From: an uncultured Bacillota bacterium
GTDB lineage: Bacteria; Bacillota; Clostridia; Peptostreptococcales; Anaerovoracaceae
Direction of reading: 5' to 3'
Assembly: GCA_946410475.1 (NCBI GenBank)
Contig: CAMKAM010000083.1
Span: 1 to 6,417, forward strand
DNA length: 6,417 nt
This document shows, one piece after another, positions 4,811 to 6,417 of the stretch. The stretch's first letter is position 1; each line of letters begins with the position of its first letter. The notes beneath the pieces are model-generated. The model searched no databases, had not been told where the DNA came from, and saw only the letters and a list, made by a program, of their open reading frames with translations. The translations under genes and the position numbers were made by a program.

Positions 4811-6052
4811 ATGACTGATTACGCTTTACTTGCGAAGGACATGAAAGCTGACAGTTTCAAGATGGCTTCACTCAGTGAAGAAACGAGGAACGACGCGCTC
4901 GCTTCCATAGCTTCGGCTCTCGAAGCTCACAGCGAAGAGATCTTCAAGGCGAACATGACAGACCTTGAGAACGGAAAGGATCTCCCCGCCCCGATCCTCG
5001 GCAGACTCAAGTTCGACGAGCACAAGATGGACGACTGCGTCACAGGTATTTTCGACCTGATCAAGCTCCCGGACCCGCTGTTCAAAAAGCAGCTCGACCG
5101 CGAACTCGACGAAGGGCTGGAGCTCGTCCGTGTCACATGCCCGATAGGCGTCATCGGAGTATTCTTCGAATCGCGCCCGGACGCGCTGGTACAGATATCC
5201 GCGCTCTGCATCAAGAGCGGCAACTGCGCCATCCTCAAGGGCGGCAGCGAAGCAAAAGAAAGCAACAAGAAACTTTTCGAAGTCATATATAACGCGGGCA
5301 TCGAAGCGGGACTGCCCGAAGGCTTCTGCGCTCTCGTCGAGAGCCACGAAGGCGTCGACGCCCTGCTCTCCTGCCACGACTCGATCGACCTCGTCATCCC
5401 GAGAGGTTCGAACGCATTCGTCCAGCACATAATGGCTAACACGAAGATCCCCGTCATGGGACACGCTGACGGCATCTGCACGATCTACGTCGACAAGGAC
5501 GCCGATCTCGAGAAAGCCGCCCGCATCATCGCCGACGCGAAGACACAGTACGTATCGGCATGCAACGCAGCCGAAGTCATCCTCGTGCATGAGGACATAG
5601 ACAAAGAAGAGCTCGCCCGCGCTATAGTAAGCAAAGGCAAAGAGGCCGCCGGCGTAGACATCAAGGTCGACATGGACGGCGACTACAAGGAATACCTCGA
5701 CTACGAGATGACCATGAGAAGCATCGCAGGTGTCGACGAGGCCATCAGCCTGATCAACAGGAACGGCTCGCACCACACCGACGCCATCATCACCGAAAAC
5801 GATGAGACAGCGGAGCGCTTCCTGGACAACGTCGATTCAGCCGGCGTTTACCGCAACTGCTCGACAAGATTCGCCGACGGATTCAGATACGGATTCGGCG
5901 CTGAGGTCGGCATCAGTACAAGCAAACTCCACGCCCGCGGTCCGGTCGGACTCGAGGGTCTGGTGACATACAAATACAAGCTGTACGGCGACGGCCACAT
6001 CGTAGCCGACTACGCTTCAGGCAAGAGACAGTTCAATTTCAAGGATCTGTAG
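4811..6052 (+). CDS. proA: Glutamate-5-semialdehyde dehydrogenase (gamma-glutamyl phosphate reductase)
   Basis: ProA reduces gamma-glutamyl phosphate to glutamate 5-semialdehyde with NADPH, the second step of proline synthesis. The semialdehyde cyclises to the ProC substrate. The 413-residue length is normal. Seen: FESRPDALVQISALCIKSGN (119-138) and ILKGGSEA (141-148) of the cofactor domain; VIPRGSNAFV (195-204); the catalytic cysteine C251 in YVSACNAAEV; GSHHTDAIIT (319-328); and the C-terminal signature GISTSKLHARGPVGLEGL (367-384). The stretch IPRGSN to GHADGICTIYVD and on to ACNA looks closer to the reductase half of eukaryotic P5C synthase than to E. coli ProA. AAAGGA lies nine bases before the ATG. 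The last codons and TAG stop form the first unit of a 24-base tandem array. Unlike the common proBA order, proB is divergent and separated by another gene. Confidence 0.96.
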   Translation: MTDYALLAKDMKADSFKMASLSEETRNDALASIASALEAHSEEIFKANMTDLENGKDLPAPILGRLKFDEHKMDDCVTGIFDLIKLPDPLFKKQLDRELDEGLELVRVTCPIGVIGVFFESRPDALVQISALCIKSGNCAILKGGSEAKESNKKLFEVIYNAGIEAGLPEGFCALVESHEGVDALLSCHDSIDLVIPRGSNAFVQHIMANTKIPVMGHADGICTIYVDKDADLEKAARIIADAKTQYVSACNAAEVILVHEDIDKEELARAIVSKGKEAAGVDIKVDMDGDYKEYLDYEMTMRSIAGVDEAISLINRNGSHHTDAIITENDETAERFLDNVDSAGVYRNCSTRFADGFRYGFGAEVGISTSKLHARGPVGLEGLVTYKYKLYGDGHIVADYASGKRQFNFKDL

Positions 6053-6211
6053 ATCACAGTTTTCAAGGATCAGCAGTTTGCAGATCCCGAAGATCAGCAG
6101 ATCGCAGATTCCGAAGATCAGCAGATCGCAGATTCCAAAGATCAGCAGTTTGCAGATCCCGAAGATCAGCAAATCACCGATTCCGAATGTCAGTAGATCG
6201 CAGCATCACAA
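6044..6211 (+). repeat. 24-base tandem array (7 units) starting in the proA 3' end and crossing its stop
   Basis: Seven head-to-tail 24-base units begin at 6044, 6068, 6092, 6116, 6140, 6164 and 6188. The core of a unit is GATCAGCAGATCGCAG followed by ATTCCGAA. Units 2 and 5 are identical, units 3 and 4 differ by one base, and the end units are most diverged. Unit 1 contains the final proA codons GAT CTG and the TAG stop. Read in the proA frame, units 2-6 spell the octapeptide DQQIADSE and close variants with no stop until a TAG in unit 7. The other two plus frames are also open across the array. Within each unit GATC(A)GCA, GATCGCA and GATTCC look like older 7-9 base sub-repeats. The array fills most of the 181 bases between proA and the next gene. 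Confidence 0.93.
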
Positions 6212-6219
6212 AGGAACAC

Positions 6220-6226
6220 AAGGAGG
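6220..6226 (+). promoter_or_regulatory. Strong ribosome binding site of the 41-residue gene
   Basis: AAGGAGG is a full match to the ribosomal anti-Shine-Dalgarno complement and ends seven bases before the ATG at 6234. It decides the start. The longer in-frame reading from a TTG at 6078 lies inside the tandem array and has no such site. Confidence 0.85.
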
Positions 6227-6233
6227 CACGGAT

Positions 6234-6359
6234 ATGAGAGGATTAAGCAAAGCATCGCTCGCACTCGGCGGAGCCGTCACTCTGCTCGGATACGCGATCG
6301 TTATAGTCAACATCATCAGCCTGAGAAAGGGTCGCAAAATCAAAAAGATCATGAAATAA
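6234..6359 (+). CDS. Small single-pass membrane protein of unknown function
   Basis: This 41-residue protein has a short polar N-terminus (MRGLSKAS), one hydrophobic segment at about residues 9-30 (LALGGAVTLLGYAIVIVNIISL) rich in Gly, Val and Ile, and a very basic tail (RKGRKIKKIMK). The tail predicts a cytoplasmic C-terminus by the positive-inside rule. It has no cysteine, no clear signal-peptidase site and no domain I recognise. It could be a membrane-anchored small regulator, or a toxin-like peptide of the hydrophobic type, but nothing nearby identifies a partner or antitoxin. Translation is well supported by AAGGAGG seven bases upstream. No promoter is evident, so it may be co-transcribed with proA through the 24-base array. 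A second tandem array begins in its last codons. Confidence 0.72.
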   Translation: MRGLSKASLALGGAVTLLGYAIVIVNIISLRKGRKIKKIMK

Positions 6360-6417
6360 AATGATCATGAAATACGATGATCATGACATAGAGCGATCAT
6401 GAAATACGATGATCATG
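6347..6417 (+). repeat. 16-base tandem array starting in the 3' end of the small membrane gene, continuing past the window
   Basis: Units of 16 bases start at 6347, 6363, 6379, 6395 and 6411, the last one cut by the window edge. Units 2 and 4 are identical (GATCATGAAATACGAT). The first unit contains the gene's final codons ATC ATG AAA and its TAA. Each unit starts with GATCATG. Junctions form the palindrome ATGATCAT at 6361-6368, 6377-6384 and 6409-6416, so neighbouring units could pair as an 8-base stem with an 8-base loop. Sixteen is not a multiple of three, so reading frames shift between units, unlike the 24-base array. Confidence 0.9.

Noticed and set aside
4868..5776. A 302-codon minus-strand open frame opposite proA
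   Set aside because: Its Val/Asp-rich composition mirrors GAC/GTC codons of proA. It has no motif and no promoter.
6078..6233. An N-terminal extension of the small membrane protein from a TTG at 6078, giving QIPKISRS-type repeats
   Set aside because: The extension is just the 24-base array read in another frame and has no ribosome site, while the ATG at 6234 has AAGGAGG at ideal spacing.
6044..6417. A CRISPR array at the right end
   Set aside because: The repeats are directly adjacent and similar along their whole length, with no unique spacers, and the unit sizes are too short.

Overview
The window looks like chromosomal DNA from a moderately GC-rich bacterium, probably a clostridial member of the Bacillota. 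The evidence is strong AGGAG-type Shine-Dalgarno sites, extended -10 promoters, a short glutamate 5-kinase without a PUA domain, and a XerD-type recombinase. I cannot name the genus from the sequence. No rRNA, tRNA, CRISPR array, insertion sequence or phage gene is visible, and no stretch over 300 bases lacks a gene.

Layout. Positions 1-3574 are read leftward (minus strand), in transcription order: proB (glutamate 5-kinase), proC (pyrroline-5-carboxylate reductase), a Nudix hydrolase of the ADP-ribose pyrophosphatase type, xerD (tyrosine recombinase), and the start of a WecA/TagO/MraY-family lipid-carrier sugar-phosphate transferase that runs off the left edge. proB-proC-Nudix are close enough to be one operon. 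xerD has its own promoter in the 113-base gap before it, and the transferase follows xerD by 14 bases. Positions 3740-6417 are read rightward: a YprB-like RNase H-fold putative nuclease, proA (glutamate-5-semialdehyde dehydrogenase), and a 41-residue single-pass membrane protein. The 165-base divergent region 3575-3739 holds both outward promoters, three copies of a heptamer in alternating orientation, and a strong stem-loop at the predicted 5' end of the proB mRNA.

Function. proB, proA and proC together encode the whole route from glutamate to proline. They are split over two strands with the nuclease-like gene between them, not arranged as the common proBA pair. ProA resembles the reductase half of eukaryotic delta-1-pyrroline-5-carboxylate synthase in several motifs.

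Most unusual signal. Three different short tandem arrays (about 15, 24 and 16 base units) each begin inside the last codons of a gene, cross its stop codon and fill the DNA downstream: proB to proC, proA to the small membrane gene, and the small gene to the right edge. The units differ in sequence and length, so they look like independent local expansions seeded by each gene's own 3' end, not copies of one dispersed repeat. A second notable point is that the nuclease-like gene has an extended -10 placed so that transcription should start at or next to its ATG, with no Shine-Dalgarno site. This predicts a leaderless mRNA.
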